64,000 bases of DNA from Isochrysis galbana. Its lineage: Eukaryota; Haptophyta; Isochrysidales; Isochrysidaceae. The notes below the pieces were generated by a model. That model worked only from the letters and a program-made list of their open reading frames with translations. It searched no databases and was not told the origin of the DNA. The stretch is from positions 3,514,524 through 3,578,523 of the forward strand of contig CM030936.1 of the NCBI GenBank assembly GCA_018136815.1, given 5' to 3'. Positions 11,458 through 20,944 of the stretch are shown in pieces. Numbering within the stretch: the first letter of the stretch is position 1; each line of letters starts with the position of its first letter. Made by a program: the position numbers and the translations under genes.

Positions 11458-11677
11458 GAATCGCCGAGGCCCTCTCGTGGGCGCTTCGGTGGCGCGGCAT
11501 CGGCCATGAGCTGATCGCTCGTCGCGGCGGGGTTGGCGGCAGAGGAGGGAAGCGAGTATTATTTATAGTCATGGGCATGGGAATCGCCGAGGCCCTCTCG
11601 TGGGCGCTTCGGTGGCGAGGCATCGGCCATGAGCTGATCGCTCGTCGCGGCGGGGTTGGCGGCAGAGGAGGGAAGCG
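11458..11677. repeat. Two direct copies of a 97-bp unit, period 123 bp
   Basis: The unit beginning GAATCGCCGAGGCCCTCTCG occurs at 11458-11554 and 11581-11677, with one mismatch that I can see. It sits directly beside the right end of the inverted-repeat element. The frame is open on both strands across it, but only because of the repeat. Just beyond it, a palindrome (ATCTTTTAAAGAT, about 11697-11709) resembles the CTCTTAAGAG core of the neighbouring element's ends. Confidence 0.8.
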
Positions 11678-11709
11678 GCGCGCGCTCCAGGACACTATCT
11701 TTTAAAGAT

Positions 11710-12020
11710 CGTTGGTATGGAGTACGGACCGACGCTAGCAATAGCAATAGGTCCGTTCTTCCTCGCTTGGGGCTCTCTTTGGCGTCCTAACACCATTCCC
11801 GATCTTAAAAACCAGTCTCACTAGGCGCCACCTACCGCATGCAAGGTTTCCGGTGCAGAGTTTCAAAAGAAGCATTCTATGAAATATGTGTGTAGCCCAT
11901 TAGGGCGTGTGGCCCATAGGTAGTCAAACGGGCATACACGACAAGAATTATACGAGCTGTTGCACATGTTGCTGGCGTGCTGGCGCAGAGAGGTCTGGCG
12001 TGATGTACAGTTAGCGTGAT
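11710..12020. other. Spacer, nothing recognised
   Basis: Unremarkable sequence downstream of the MsrB-like gene; it presumably includes that gene's 3' UTR. Confidence 0.4.
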
Positions 12021-13054
12021 CTATTGGTCGGGTCCGATGTAACGTGCGACGGGCTTGCCCTGAGTCGGCCGTCCCGCGACAGAAACAAGGTTGATACAGT
12101 AACGATTGCCCTTGGCGTCGGGTAGGTTGTGGCCAAGGTGCGTACCCGCAGTCGACACGCACCTACGAATGCGACAGCGTTTGGAGTGAGGACAAGTGCA
12201 AGACGGCGCTTCGCAAAAATCATTGGCGACAATGTCTGCAGTGGTCGATGAGCAGTGCCTGTCCGTCGCGTAGACTAGCACCTAAAGCATACACATCACC
12301 GCTCTGGACAACCGAGCTGGACCTCAAACCGAATGTGAGGGTGCGCTTATCACAACCACCAAGCGACGGGATGAGCAGCAGCGGGCAAGCTTTGCGCGCA
12401 TCAGAGTGCACTTACTCGCCATCCTTTAGGACTCGCACGTGCTCCCAGTTGACCTCCGAATCGCGGAACGACGGCCATCCGTGGGCGCGTGACTCCTTAA
12501 CGAAGGCTTCGAATGAGCGGCCACGGGGAGCATAAAAGAGAGGCTCGCCGGTGTTCGAGTCGTAGAAGGTGATCTATGACAGGAGCGAGAAGTGCGTCCG
12601 ATGAATCAATTAGAAGTTAGAGCTCACGGGTGCGTCCCTCAGCGCGTGCGCATCGTGTGCGTCCGCCTCGCATTCCTCTCGTCGCTGTACTCACCTCTCC
12701 CTCGGCAGTCGGCGCTCCCTCCTCCTTGAGGAAGGTGGTAGATCGCTCCCAGTAGCCTGCGTTCTCAGCGTAGTGGCGGTTGAAGTTGCAGATCTGGTCG
12801 GCCAGGTCGTCACGGCACGACCAACGCAGATCCTTCTGCACAGGTGTGGCGGAGGTACCGTGGGCCTTTTGGCTCATCAGCTCCTCTTCTCCCATCACGA
12901 CAGGAGGGCCGTAGCGCTTGGCCGAGGAGGTGAGCGCGTCGAAGAGGTTCATGCGGAGCGAGGAGATGCGTCCGCCGCCTACACGCACTGCCACGCAAGC
13001 CGGCAAACTGCAGAGAAAGGCGAGGGAGAGAGGGAGAGAGAGGCGAGACGGCAT
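12021..13054 (-). CDS. MsrB-like (methionine-R-sulfoxide reductase B fold) protein with signal peptide
   Basis: Three exons read in consistent phase: 13054-12695, 12573-12416 and 12162-12021, giving 219 residues. The C-terminal exon has the MsrB/SelR-like block GTHLGHNLPDAKGNRYCIN, with the HLGH histidines and the Cys of RYCIN at the usual catalytic position. Exon 2 (TFYDSNTGEPLF, then RAHGWPSFRD) matches the upstream half of the fold, where WPSF is typical. I do not see the two CxxC zinc-binding pairs of classical MsrB. The start at 13054 gives a hydrophobic leader (PSRLSLPLSLAFLCSLPACVAV), so the protein enters the secretory route or, in an alga with complex plastids, may go to the plastid. 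The expected reaction is reduction of methionine-R-sulfoxide. The gene is divergent from the threonine-synthase-like gene, about 375 bp apart. Confidence 0.75.
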
Positions 13055-13429
13055 GCCGGCGCCCAGAGACGGCGAGCGAGAGACCGCGCGAGAGACCGAG
13101 AGAGACGGAGAGAGTAGAGAGTAGAGAGATTTCCCAGAACCTTCAGTTCTGTGAGAGAAGAATAAAACAATCGAGTCGAGAAGTTTGAGGTGAATTGTGT
13201 GATATGAAAAACGAAAATAGATGAAATGTGGGGGCAAAGACTTAAAATAGAGAAGTACCATAGACCATAGAGAAAGGAAGACGAGAGGTCTAGAGATAGA
13301 GAAAGTACTAGAGTATAAGAGTAGGGAAAGACGTAGAATAGTACTTGCAGCCGGGCGCCTTTCCCTTCTCCCTCGCCCCTCCTCTCTCCGTCGGGCGGGC
13401 GGGCAGGCGGAGGGGGGGGGCTCTCCCGG
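13055..13429. promoter_or_regulatory. Shared divergent upstream region
   Basis: About 375 bp separate the starts of the MsrB-like gene (minus) and the threonine-synthase-like gene (plus). The stretch is GA-rich near the former, AT-richer at 13140-13340, and G/C-rich next to the latter. It must hold both promoters. I see no convincing TATA box. Confidence 0.5.
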
Positions 13430-14716
13430 ATGTTCCGCCTGCTCTCCCCGCTGCTCTCTCCCCTGCTGCTGCTGCTACGGCGGCGCGCATTGGGTGGCTG
13501 GCTAGCTCGCTGGCTGCGCCGCATGCTCATGCGCCCGACGCGCTGCAGCTACATCGAGCCCAAGAGCGGCAAGCTTCTTCCTCTTGATCCTCCCGTGTGG
13601 TGCGCTCAGACAGACCGTGGCAAGAAGCCGCTCATGCTCACTCCTCTGCCTGGAATCTCGCGTGAGCAGATCGACAGGTCGGTGCGCTCGCTCTGGCGCT
13701 ACGCGGCAGCCCTCCCTGTCCCCTGCCCCAACCCTATCACCCTCGGAGAGGGCTGCACGCCGCTGCTTGAGCGTCGGCTTGAGGATGACGCAACTGTCCA
13801 CTTCAAGTGCGAGTGGTTCAATCCAACGTGCTCGTTCAAGGACCGCGGCACCTCGGTGATGCTTTCCCTGCTAAGGCAACAGGGAGTCAACCAGGTGCTC
13901 GAGGACAGCTCGGGCAACGGTGGCGCGTCTGTCGCGGCGTATGCCGCAGCCGGAGGCCTTGCCGCGACCATCATGGCGCCGGCCTCCACCTCGCCCGCGA
14001 AGACAGTCCAGATGTCGGCTCACGGCGCAACGGTCGAGCTTATCCCAGGGTCGCGCCAGGCGACGGCTGAGGCAGCGATGGCCGCACACGGCCGCGACGA
14101 CGGGCGCCTCTTCTACGCGTCGCACAACTGGCATCCCTTCTTCCTACAAGGGACCAAGACGCTTGCATACGAGCTGTGGGAGGACCTTGGCTTCCGCGCG
14201 CCCGACCATGTCATCATTCCCACGGGCGCAGGATCGAATGTGCTCGGGTGCGATCTAGGCTTTTCTGAGCTGCTGAGTGCGGGCGAGATTGGCCGTCTGC
14301 CACGGCTGTGGTGCGCACAACCTCTCTTGTGCTCACCGGTGGCGACGGCGGTGCTTGCAGCGCAAGGAGTGCAGGACGGAAAGCGGCCACCGGCCGTTTG
14401 GAACACGCCGACGGCCACGATGGCTGAAGGAACATCAATCTCGACGCCCGTGAGACTGGATGAGTGTGTCGCCGCGATCCTTCGCTCGGGCGGTGGCGCC
14501 GTTCGTGTGGAGGAAGAGGCAATGGCCGCCGCTACGCTCGAGCTAGCTAGGCTTGGCTTGTACACCGAGCCGACGTGTGCGCAAGCGATGGCTGCCTACA
14601 GGCACCTTGTCCGCTGTGGAACAATAGCTAAGGGCGATCTTACAGTGGTTGTCCTCACAAGCACGGGCGTGAAGGCGACACCGAGACTCGCCGAGCTCAT
14701 CGGTGTCCGCCAGTGA
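13430..14716 (+). CDS. Threonine synthase-like PLP enzyme
   Basis: A 428-residue fold-type II PLP enzyme. The PLP lysine is in SFKDRGTS (Lys137), the substrate/phosphate-binding loop is SSGNGGASVAAYAAAGG, and the glycine-rich PLP-phosphate loop is PTGAGSN. The segment TLGEGCTPLL just before the lysine block is typical of threonine synthases, which turn O-phosphohomoserine into threonine. Other fold-II enzymes (threonine dehydratase, cysteine synthase) are less likely given that segment and the HNWHPFFLQGTKTLAYELWEDLG stretch. The first about 45 residues are hydrophobic and Arg-rich, which suggests an organelle-targeting leader; Met at 13520 is an alternative start. The gene is a single exon, unlike most of its neighbours. 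Confidence 0.82.
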   Translation: MFRLLSPLLSPLLLLLRRRALGGWLARWLRRMLMRPTRCSYIEPKSGKLLPLDPPVWCAQTDRGKKPLMLTPLPGISREQIDRSVRSLWRYAAALPVPCPNPITLGEGCTPLLERRLEDDATVHFKCEWFNPTCSFKDRGTSVMLSLLRQQGVNQVLEDSSGNGGASVAAYAAAGGLAATIMAPASTSPAKTVQMSAHGATVELIPGSRQATAEAAMAAHGRDDGRLFYASHNWHPFFLQGTKTLAYELWEDLGFRAPDHVIIPTGAGSNVLGCDLGFSELLSAGEIGRLPRLWCAQPLLCSPVATAVLAAQGVQDGKRPPAVWNTPTATMAEGTSISTPVRLDECVAAILRSGGGAVRVEEEAMAAATLELARLGLYTEPTCAQAMAAYRHLVRCGTIAKGDLTVVVLTSTGVKATPRLAELIGVRQ

Positions 14717-15689
14717 CCGTTGTGGGGCACGACGGCAAGAGACATCACATTTGGTAGCCGAAGGATACGGACCCTTCACGCAGCGATGGTGTGCCCCGTC
14801 TCCCTCATGCGGAGCAAACCGTGAACTTTACAAGCCACACATTCACGAGTCGAGAGTGAAGAGGGCGGGTGCGTTCCACGCATGCGCCCCATAATAAGTC
14901 CGGGCCTCAAAAATAGTCCGGACCGCCGCTTTGCTTAAGGGAGGGTCTCTTCTACCAACAAGCGAGGAGGTCTGCGATGTTTTTCGCTTCATTAAAATTA
15001 TTAATGTTATATCCTAGCCAACCCCACTAGCTAATTGGACACAACTTTTCAGCCCCGGACTCCCGCCATGCCTGACGAGCCAGGTGTCCGCGTGGTACCG
15101 GGGGGAGAGGGCATTGCCTCCCCCCTCGGTATTTGTCCTCCCCCCAGTGCATGCACCGGCCCAGCGCACCCCAGCGCGTCCTCTCCTCGAGGCCACGCTG
15201 GGGGAAAACCCCTTTCGGGTAAAACAACGCAGGGGAGGGGGGGGCACTCGTGTAAAAAAAAAATCTGAAGATTCAGGCTACTACCGCTAGCTATAAAGGA
15301 CCACGCACTCACGGTACCGACTCACGCCATCGCCTATACCCCAGAACACTCACTCCCTTTACACTACCCCCTTCATTCCTTTGTCTTTGGTATCGGGGGG
15401 GGGGGGGCGCGTGCACTACGACGGGCCAAGCGCAAGGGGTGGGCTGGGGCAGACCTGTTGTTGGGTGTTCCTGTGGAAGACAAGCGTAAACGCCCTTTGA
15501 AACCATCTTATCGTGTCCTCGGGGGGTCTCGGCCCCCGCCCTGCGGCCCTTCTTCGTCTGCTGCCGCTCTTTCGCGGTGTCTGTCCGCCGCGCGGGGTGT
15601 CAACCCGTTAGTATATCGCAAACGGGCGGTTATCTTACCTATTTGGGGGCCAGATCACGTCGTTTTTTTTGTCGTTCATTTTCCGTCGT
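14717..15689. other. Intergenic stretch, nothing coding recognised
   Basis: Contains homopolymer runs (poly-A at about 15255-15263, poly-G at about 15395-15407, poly-T at about 15661-15668) and a TATAAA-like word near 15291. Open frames here have no family features. Confidence 0.4.
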
Positions 15690-16112
15690 TCTCTTCGCTC
15701 TCCTGCGGGCGTGTGTCGCATGCGCGCGCCATGGCCCCCTTCTGGGGGGCCCCTCGGGGCCCCCCAGAGGGCCAGCTGGGGCAGCTCAGGGGGCAGTGGA
15801 GGCTGGGGCAGTGCCCCTGGCCTCTCCTGCCTCTCCCTCGCTCACCTCGCTGGCCCTGGGTGCCCTCCTGGCGGCCCTGTTGGTCTGTGGCTCAGTGGTG
15901 GGGGGGTGGGTCAGTACGATCAGGGGCCGGTTCAGGCGAATGCGTGCGGCTCGCGGCGCGCGCTCGGCGAGAGTCTGGGCAGATTTGATGTCAGCTCAGC
16001 CTCTGCCAGCAGGCAGGGGCTGAGGTTGGTTGTGCAGGCCCACCCAGGGGGTGTCTGCGATGGAGAGAGGGGGGCGCGAGGCCCCCATTGGCCTCCTACT
16101 TATAAAAGTAGT
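15690..16112. repeat. GC-rich dispersed repeat, copy A
   Basis: About 420 bp, alignable by eye with copies at 17600-18050, 20945-21387 and, more diverged, 39015-39390. Shared marks in order are: GGGGCAGTGGAGGCTGGGGC; CCCTGCCTCTCCC; GTCTGGGCAG; a stem-loop at about 15999-16022 (CTCTGCC/GGCAGGGG); GGGGGTGTCTGCGATGG; AGGCCCCCATTG; and an end block CTTATAAAAGTAG. This copy abuts the broken end of the hAT transposase. Confidence 0.75.
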
Positions 16113-17283
16113 TGAGCCGCAGAACTTGTAGACACGGAGATAAGAGGTCGATGCACAGGTCGATGGTGTGGATGAGGTTGTCATCACGTATGATGCGCTT
16201 GATTGATTTCGAGCGCCTTCGCCTTCTTCTCACTGGAATCTGGAATTCAGCTTCGCCACTCACTCCATGTAGGAGTTGTCGACGAGAAGCTTCTCAAGGA
16301 TGTCGTGCACCTCGTAGTATCGCGTGATCATCATGATTTTGGAGGCGAAGCGAGTTTCTGCGTACTTCACAAGCTCGGTGGGGCCGAGCCTCTTTTCCTT
16401 TGTCGCGAGCTGCCGATAGATAGCCAGTGGCTTATGGTGGTTGGTGATCCACTTGACAACCTCCCACACCTGTGAGGCAAGCAAGGACAAGCAAGGACAA
16501 GCGCGGAGCGGCGAGGAGTAAGCCGCAGGCCACATGATCGCATGGGTCGTCGCGTGGTGCGCGGGCGCGCGCTGCGGGCCAGCCTTGAGGGTCACCTGAG
16601 AGAATGAATGTGCGAACAGCTCCTCGCCCCATTGGAGTGCCGGTCCATCGTAGCCACGCACATTGATGGTCTCCTTGTCACCTGAGCACACGTTCTTCAT
16701 AAAGTTGTCAAGAGAGTGCGTCGGGCAGATGAAGCAGTGGACGTGCGAGTATCGCCGTCTCTATATATAGCATTGAACGACGACTTGCAAGCGCCGTCCA
16801 TGCACACGGCGGCGACATTCTCGGGCCCGAATTCCTCGATCACTTCTTTCATAAAGTCCGCAATGTAGACCGCGTCCTTCGTTGCCCCCGACGTGTCGAC
16901 CACTTTGATGAAATACACGCCGGTCGGTGACGCTGCGAGGGCATTGATAATAGGGCGGTTAGCACAGCTGGACCACCCGTCGGAAATGAGTGTGGCGCCG
17001 GTCATCGTTAGGACGCCTGCCATGCGCTGCCTGACTTTGTCGTCGAGCTCCTTGTCGAACTCCGGCAGGATCTTCTCGGTGATCTTCTTGCGCCTCGGCA
17101 CTTGTACCTCGTTGCCCACAAAGAGCCTCGAGCCGCACCTTGCCGTAAGGAGCATGGCCGAGCGGACGGTGGGGTCGTCAAAGAAGTCGAGCGGGATCGC
17201 CTTCTTGATGCAGACCGCGAGCCAAGCCTTCGTGACCTCATCGGGGCTCTTGAGCTTGAACAAATCGGCCGCGCGTGCTTGGT
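16113..17283 (-). mobile_element. hAT-family DNA transposon transposase (DUF659 type), broken
   Basis: The minus strand from about 17283 reads a DUF659-type hAT transposase. It has FKLKSPDEVTKAWLAVCIKKAIPLDFFDDP; then the first RNase-H-like strand TLISDGWSSCANRPIIN; FMKEVIEEFGPENVAAVCMDGA; then, in another register, HVHCFICPTHSLDNFMKNVCS (the conserved C..H block); and KRLGPTELVKYAETRFASKIMMI, followed by a weaker RDDNLIHTIDLCIDLLSPCLQVLRL block. A register change sits near 16775, another near 16255, and an insertion-like interruption at about 16475-16590 could be an intron. The N-terminal BED finger and the C-terminal dimerisation domain are absent. The 3' end stops exactly where dispersed-repeat copy A begins, so the copy is truncated and dead. 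Confidence 0.8.
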
Positions 17284-17529
17284 CCGCCGAGAGATTCTGG
17301 TTCTAGCCTTATCAGCAAGTCGTCCAACGCGCCCTCCACGGATGTCGTGATCGAGCGGCGTGAGACGCGCTTGTTCGAGGCGGCCCGCGGCATGGGATGG
17401 GGATGGAGGGACGTTCGGAGGGGGAATGGGGGGGCTCGGGGCTGGGCTCGCGCTCGCGTCCGGCGCGCGCTATAAATTTAGTTTTGTATTAGTAAATTAT
17501 ACCCCCTCCCCGACTGTCGTACTGCAGTC

Positions 17530-17592
17530 ACCACAGGTACCTGGGGGGACCGGTACCGGTTCACCGGTACCTGTACCGGTACCTGTGGAACA
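17530..17592. repeat. Clustered GGTACC palindromes
   Basis: Six GGTACC sites in about 60 bp, in the form (ACCGGTACC)n/(CAGGTACCTG)n, directly upstream of dispersed-repeat copy B. They can form alternative small hairpins. Confidence 0.7.
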
Positions 17593-17599
17593 ACTTAGC

Positions 17600-18050
17600 C
17601 CTCTCTCCACTCTCACCCATCGTTGTCCCTGCGGCGCGTCGCCATGCGGCGCGCCCTGGCCTGCTCTCAGGGGTCCTTTGGGGGCTCCCAGGGGGCCAGC
17701 AAGGGCAGCTCATGGGGCAGTGGAGGCTGGGGCTCAGCCCCTGGCCCCCCCTGCCTCTCCCACGCTCGCCTCGCTGGCCATGGGAGCCGCCCAAAGCCCC
17801 CTGTATGCCTGGTGACCAGGGGCAGGGGACAGGGGGGGAGTCAGCTCGAGGGCAGGCCCGGCGCCAGCGCGGGAGTGGGAGTGCAGCTCGCGGCCCGCGC
17901 CCACGAAGGGTCTGGGCAGGAATGATGAGTGCCCTGCCCCTGCCAAAGGGCAGGGGCTGGGGTTGAATGTACGGGCCAACCCCGGGGGGTGTCCGCAATG
18001 GAGAGGGGGGGGCCCCGAGGCCCCCATTGACCCCCACTTATAAAAGTAGG
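17600..18050. repeat. GC-rich dispersed repeat, copy B
   Basis: Closely related to copy C (20945-21387): CTCTCCACTCTC start, CGGCGCGTCGCCATGCGGCG, CTCAGGGG.CCTTTGGGGGCTC, a stem-loop at about 17933-17957 (CCCCTGCC aaa GGGCAGGGG), GGGGGGTGTCCGC, GGCCCCCATTG and the TTATAAAAGTAGGTTG end. Long open frames on both strands lack any domain and follow the repeat, so I do not call genes here. Confidence 0.85.
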
Positions 18051-18176
18051 TTGTAAGTAGATAGAGGGAGAACTAAAGTAGAGTAGAAGAATAGAAGGGG
18101 GCGGGGTACGCCGTGTGGGGAGTGGGCGGCTCAGTCCGAGGGGTCGCCGACGAGGAGGAAGACTCGCCGTCTGTCG

Positions 18177-18209
<33 letters not shown>

Positions 18210-18841
18210 TTCTTTTCTCTCTCTCTCTCGTTTCTTCTCTTTCCCCACCCCCTTCCCCCCCCCGCCCAGGGCCTCCCTCTCGCTTGCTCGCTCGCTTCTC
18301 AGGTGAGACAGCCGGCTTGCATCCACCCCATCTTCGCACCGGTGTCCCCCTTGCGCCACGGCCTCCTCCTCCCCCGCCCCCCTCTCCTGCCTACCTCGCC
18401 TCCCTTCCCTTCCCCTCCGCCCTCCACTCCCTCCCCCTCTTCATACAGCCTGTCAAGCCTCACAGATGAGAGTTGCCATCAGCTTCCACAGAGCTCGCGA
18501 CTCTCGTCTCTTTCTCTCTATCTCTCTCACACGCACGCACACACACACTCTCACACACTCTCACTCTCTTCTCGCAAGCGGAGCTGACCAGCACACCCTG
18601 TCCAGTGCTACTTCTTTCCCCACCAGACTGCCTTCCGTGAAACAGGCCCCTTCCAATCTTCTTCCCTATCTTTGGCACCCTCTCCACTCTTCCTTCATTT
18701 CCATACACTCCATTAGGGCTGAGTATCGAGCCGCGAATAAAATCCTGCAGCTTGCTCGTGCAAGCCTCTCGCTGCCAGCATGTCATCCCTACTCTTTCAA
18801 GCCTTGCCCATTTCTCACTGGGCTGGCCGTCCGCTCAGGCA
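18051..18841. repeat. CT-rich low-complexity leader upstream of the SDR gene
   Basis: (CT)n at about 18178-18206, C-rich runs to 18440, and (AC/TC)n at about 18505-18565. The strand asymmetry suggests 5' UTR or promoter DNA of the downstream gene. A CTCAG|GC acceptor-like site ends at 18838, just before the ATG, so a non-coding first exon is possible. Confidence 0.5.
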
Positions 18842-19522
18842 ATGGAAGCGAACAAGGTGGCCGTTCTTCTGGGTTACGGGCCCGGCATCGGCAAGGCCGT
18901 CGCCACCAAGTGGACTGCGAACGGATTCCGCGTCGCCATTGTTGCTCGTACTCTTGAGAAGCTTGAGGAAGCATGCAAAGAGATTCCTGGAACGACGCCG
19001 TTTGCGTGTGACATCTCGGACTCGGCCAAGCTCGCCAACACTCTCACCGACATCAAGACCAAGATGGGCCCAGTTGATCACCTCATTTTCAACGCTGGCA
19101 GCGGAGTGTGGAAGAAGTATGACGAGGTTAGCGTGGAGCAGCTCGAGATGGCCATGAAGATCAACGTGTTCGCGCTCCTCACGGCCACACAGAGCGTGTG
19201 CCCGACGATGGCTGAGCGCGGCGGTGGCACAGTCATCATCACAGGCGCGACCGCATCCCTACGTGGCATGCCATTTACAAGCGTGTTCGCCTCGGCCAAG
19301 GCGGCGCAGAAATCTCTAGCGCAATCTATTGCGCGTCAAATGTGGAAGGAGGGCGTGCACATCTGCTACGCCATCATCGACGCAGTCATTGGGAACGCAC
19401 CCGGCAAGATGAGCGCCGAATCTATCGCCAACGAGTATTGGCACCTGAGCACACAGACGCCCGACTGCTGGACTTTTATGCACCACATCCAGACCAAGGA
19501 TTCAGATATGTCCCTCTTGTGA
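18842..19522 (+). CDS. Short-chain dehydrogenase/reductase, atypical active site
   Basis: A 226-residue Rossmann-fold SDR. The dinucleotide loop is GYGPGIGKAVATKW; VARTLEKLEE follows at the second strand; FACDISD is the adenine-pocket Asp; FNAGSGVWK stands for the NAG motif; ITGATASLRG is the active-site Ser/Thr strand. The classical YxxxK is replaced by FASAK: the Lys is kept but the Tyr is Phe. A subgroup with AFAAAK in this place exists, so this is probably family-typical and implies altered chemistry. ICYAIIDAVIGN follows in the usual place. Start chosen at 18842, where conservation begins (MEANKVAVLLG); an upstream in-frame Met at 18752 gives an unconserved leader. Substrate unknown; NADP use would fit the Arg after strand 2. 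Confidence 0.8.
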   Translation: MEANKVAVLLGYGPGIGKAVATKWTANGFRVAIVARTLEKLEEACKEIPGTTPFACDISDSAKLANTLTDIKTKMGPVDHLIFNAGSGVWKKYDEVSVEQLEMAMKINVFALLTATQSVCPTMAERGGGTVIITGATASLRGMPFTSVFASAKAAQKSLAQSIARQMWKEGVHICYAIIDAVIGNAPGKMSAESIANEYWHLSTQTPDCWTFMHHIQTKDSDMSLL

Positions 19523-19880
19523 AATGGTTTCGGTGACGCGGTTTGAAAACTTCAAGGGGACAATGCTAATTGTTGTGGTTCAGGGGAGAACCGCCCCTAC
19601 GTTTCCCCTTCCGGCACTCCCTCTCCCTTTCCGGGCTTCCCCCACGACTGACGGTTCCCCTTCCTCCGCTTCCGTTTCCTTCCCCCCGCGGAAGCTTCCG
19701 GACCCCCCCCCCCCCCGCGCGCGCGTGACGGTGTATCGCGTCCCGGGATCCACTTCCCCCGTTCCCTTGTGGGTTTCCCTTCCCTGTCTCCCAACCACCC
19801 TATCATTTTAACGATAGTTGACCGCCCTATCCCTACGACCACTACTATGAAAGTAGAATGATAGTAAAGCTGATTGAGCG
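19523..19880. other. 3' flank of the SDR gene, C-rich
   Basis: Pyrimidine-rich sequence with a poly-C run at about 19706-19720 and no coding features. Confidence 0.4.
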
Positions 19881-19883
19881 TTA

Positions 19884-20290
19884 GCGTTAGTACCACTACT
19901 CCCACTAGCCCGGTACTATCACGACACCCCTCAGCGCACCTGCCCGTACGCCTTGACGTGTGCTGATGGCGCCACAGACACTTACACCTATGCACCCCTG
20001 CAAAGTGCAAAGTCTCTCCCGCCTTCGCAGACAAACCCCCGGCTTCCAATGTTAATATTAACTCCCCACAAGCTACAAGTTAGCCAATGAGCAATGAAGC
20101 AAAACCCGAAAACCCAGTGAGGCGAAAGGCGAAACGACCTACGTCGGGCGACTCACCCGGGAAAATCACCGGGGGGGGGGAGGAACCACTCGTCAAAAAG
20201 GAAGAACGGTCCTTACAAGCTCCAGCTCGCGTCGTGAGCGGTGCCCTCGAAGAACAAGTGACTGCAATCCGAGTAGCCTGCCTCCCTCCC
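19884..20290 (+). repeat. Dispersed direct repeat, unit 1
   Basis: About 400 bp, aligned by eye with 20447-20815. Shared words in order: TTAGTACCACTACTC, CACTAGCCCGGTACTA, GCGCACCTGCCCGTAC, ACACCTATGCACCCCT, AACTCCCCACAAGC, CGACCTACGTCGGGCGACTC, a poly-G run, and GAGTAGCCTG at the end. Small indels separate the two. No open frame is shared. Confidence 0.8.
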
Positions 20291-20446
20291 CGTTGTCCGC
20301 CCCTCCCTCACGGGGCGGCACGGCGGCTCGCGTCCCCAAATATGTAGAAAATATGTCACAGTGTGTAAACGCCGAAAGCCCACCCGAATATGTACTACTA
20401 GAAAAATGAGTACACATTTTCGCTTAGGGCCTTATAATAATCTAAC

Positions 20447-20815
20447 TGAGCATTAGTACCACTACTCTCACTAGCCCGGTACTAACACGACAGCCCTCGG
20501 CGCACCTGCCCGTACACCTTGGCGCGTGTTGTTGCCACAGATACAGATACATACACCTATGCACCCCTCCACATCTCCCCCCTCGCAAGCCCCCGGCTCC
20601 CATTCTAACTCCCCACAAGCGCAAAATGTAAAATGAGGGAAAACCCATTGAGGCGGACCGACCTACGTCGGGCGACTCTCCGGGAAAAAGCACCGGGGGG
20701 GGGGGGGAGGAACTACCTCTCGTCGACAAAGAGGATCGGCCCTTCCAGCTCGCGCCGTGAGCAGTTCTCGAGAAATAAACGACTGCGAGTCGAGTAGCCT
20801 GTGCCACCTTCAGGA
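20447..20815 (+). repeat. Dispersed direct repeat, unit 2
   Basis: Second copy of the 19884-20290 unit in the same orientation, about 160 bp further on. It leads almost directly into GC-rich repeat copy C. The spacer between the units (about 20291-20446) shows nothing else. Confidence 0.8.
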
Positions 20816-20944
20816 TACTCTCCTCGAGCTTGAGCCGCTCCCTTCTCTCTCCCACCTGTCGCCGGCCGCCCCCTACCCGTTTGCTAACGCAAACGGGGTC
20901 TGTTTCTAACCGCACTCCATCGGGGGGGGTGCAAAACCCCCCCT

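Noticed and set aside
17623-17966. Long overlapping frames on both strands in GC-rich repeat copy B (also copy C)
   Set aside because: The frames follow the GC-rich repeat, are not kept between copies, and encode Gly/Pro/Arg/Ala runs with no domain.
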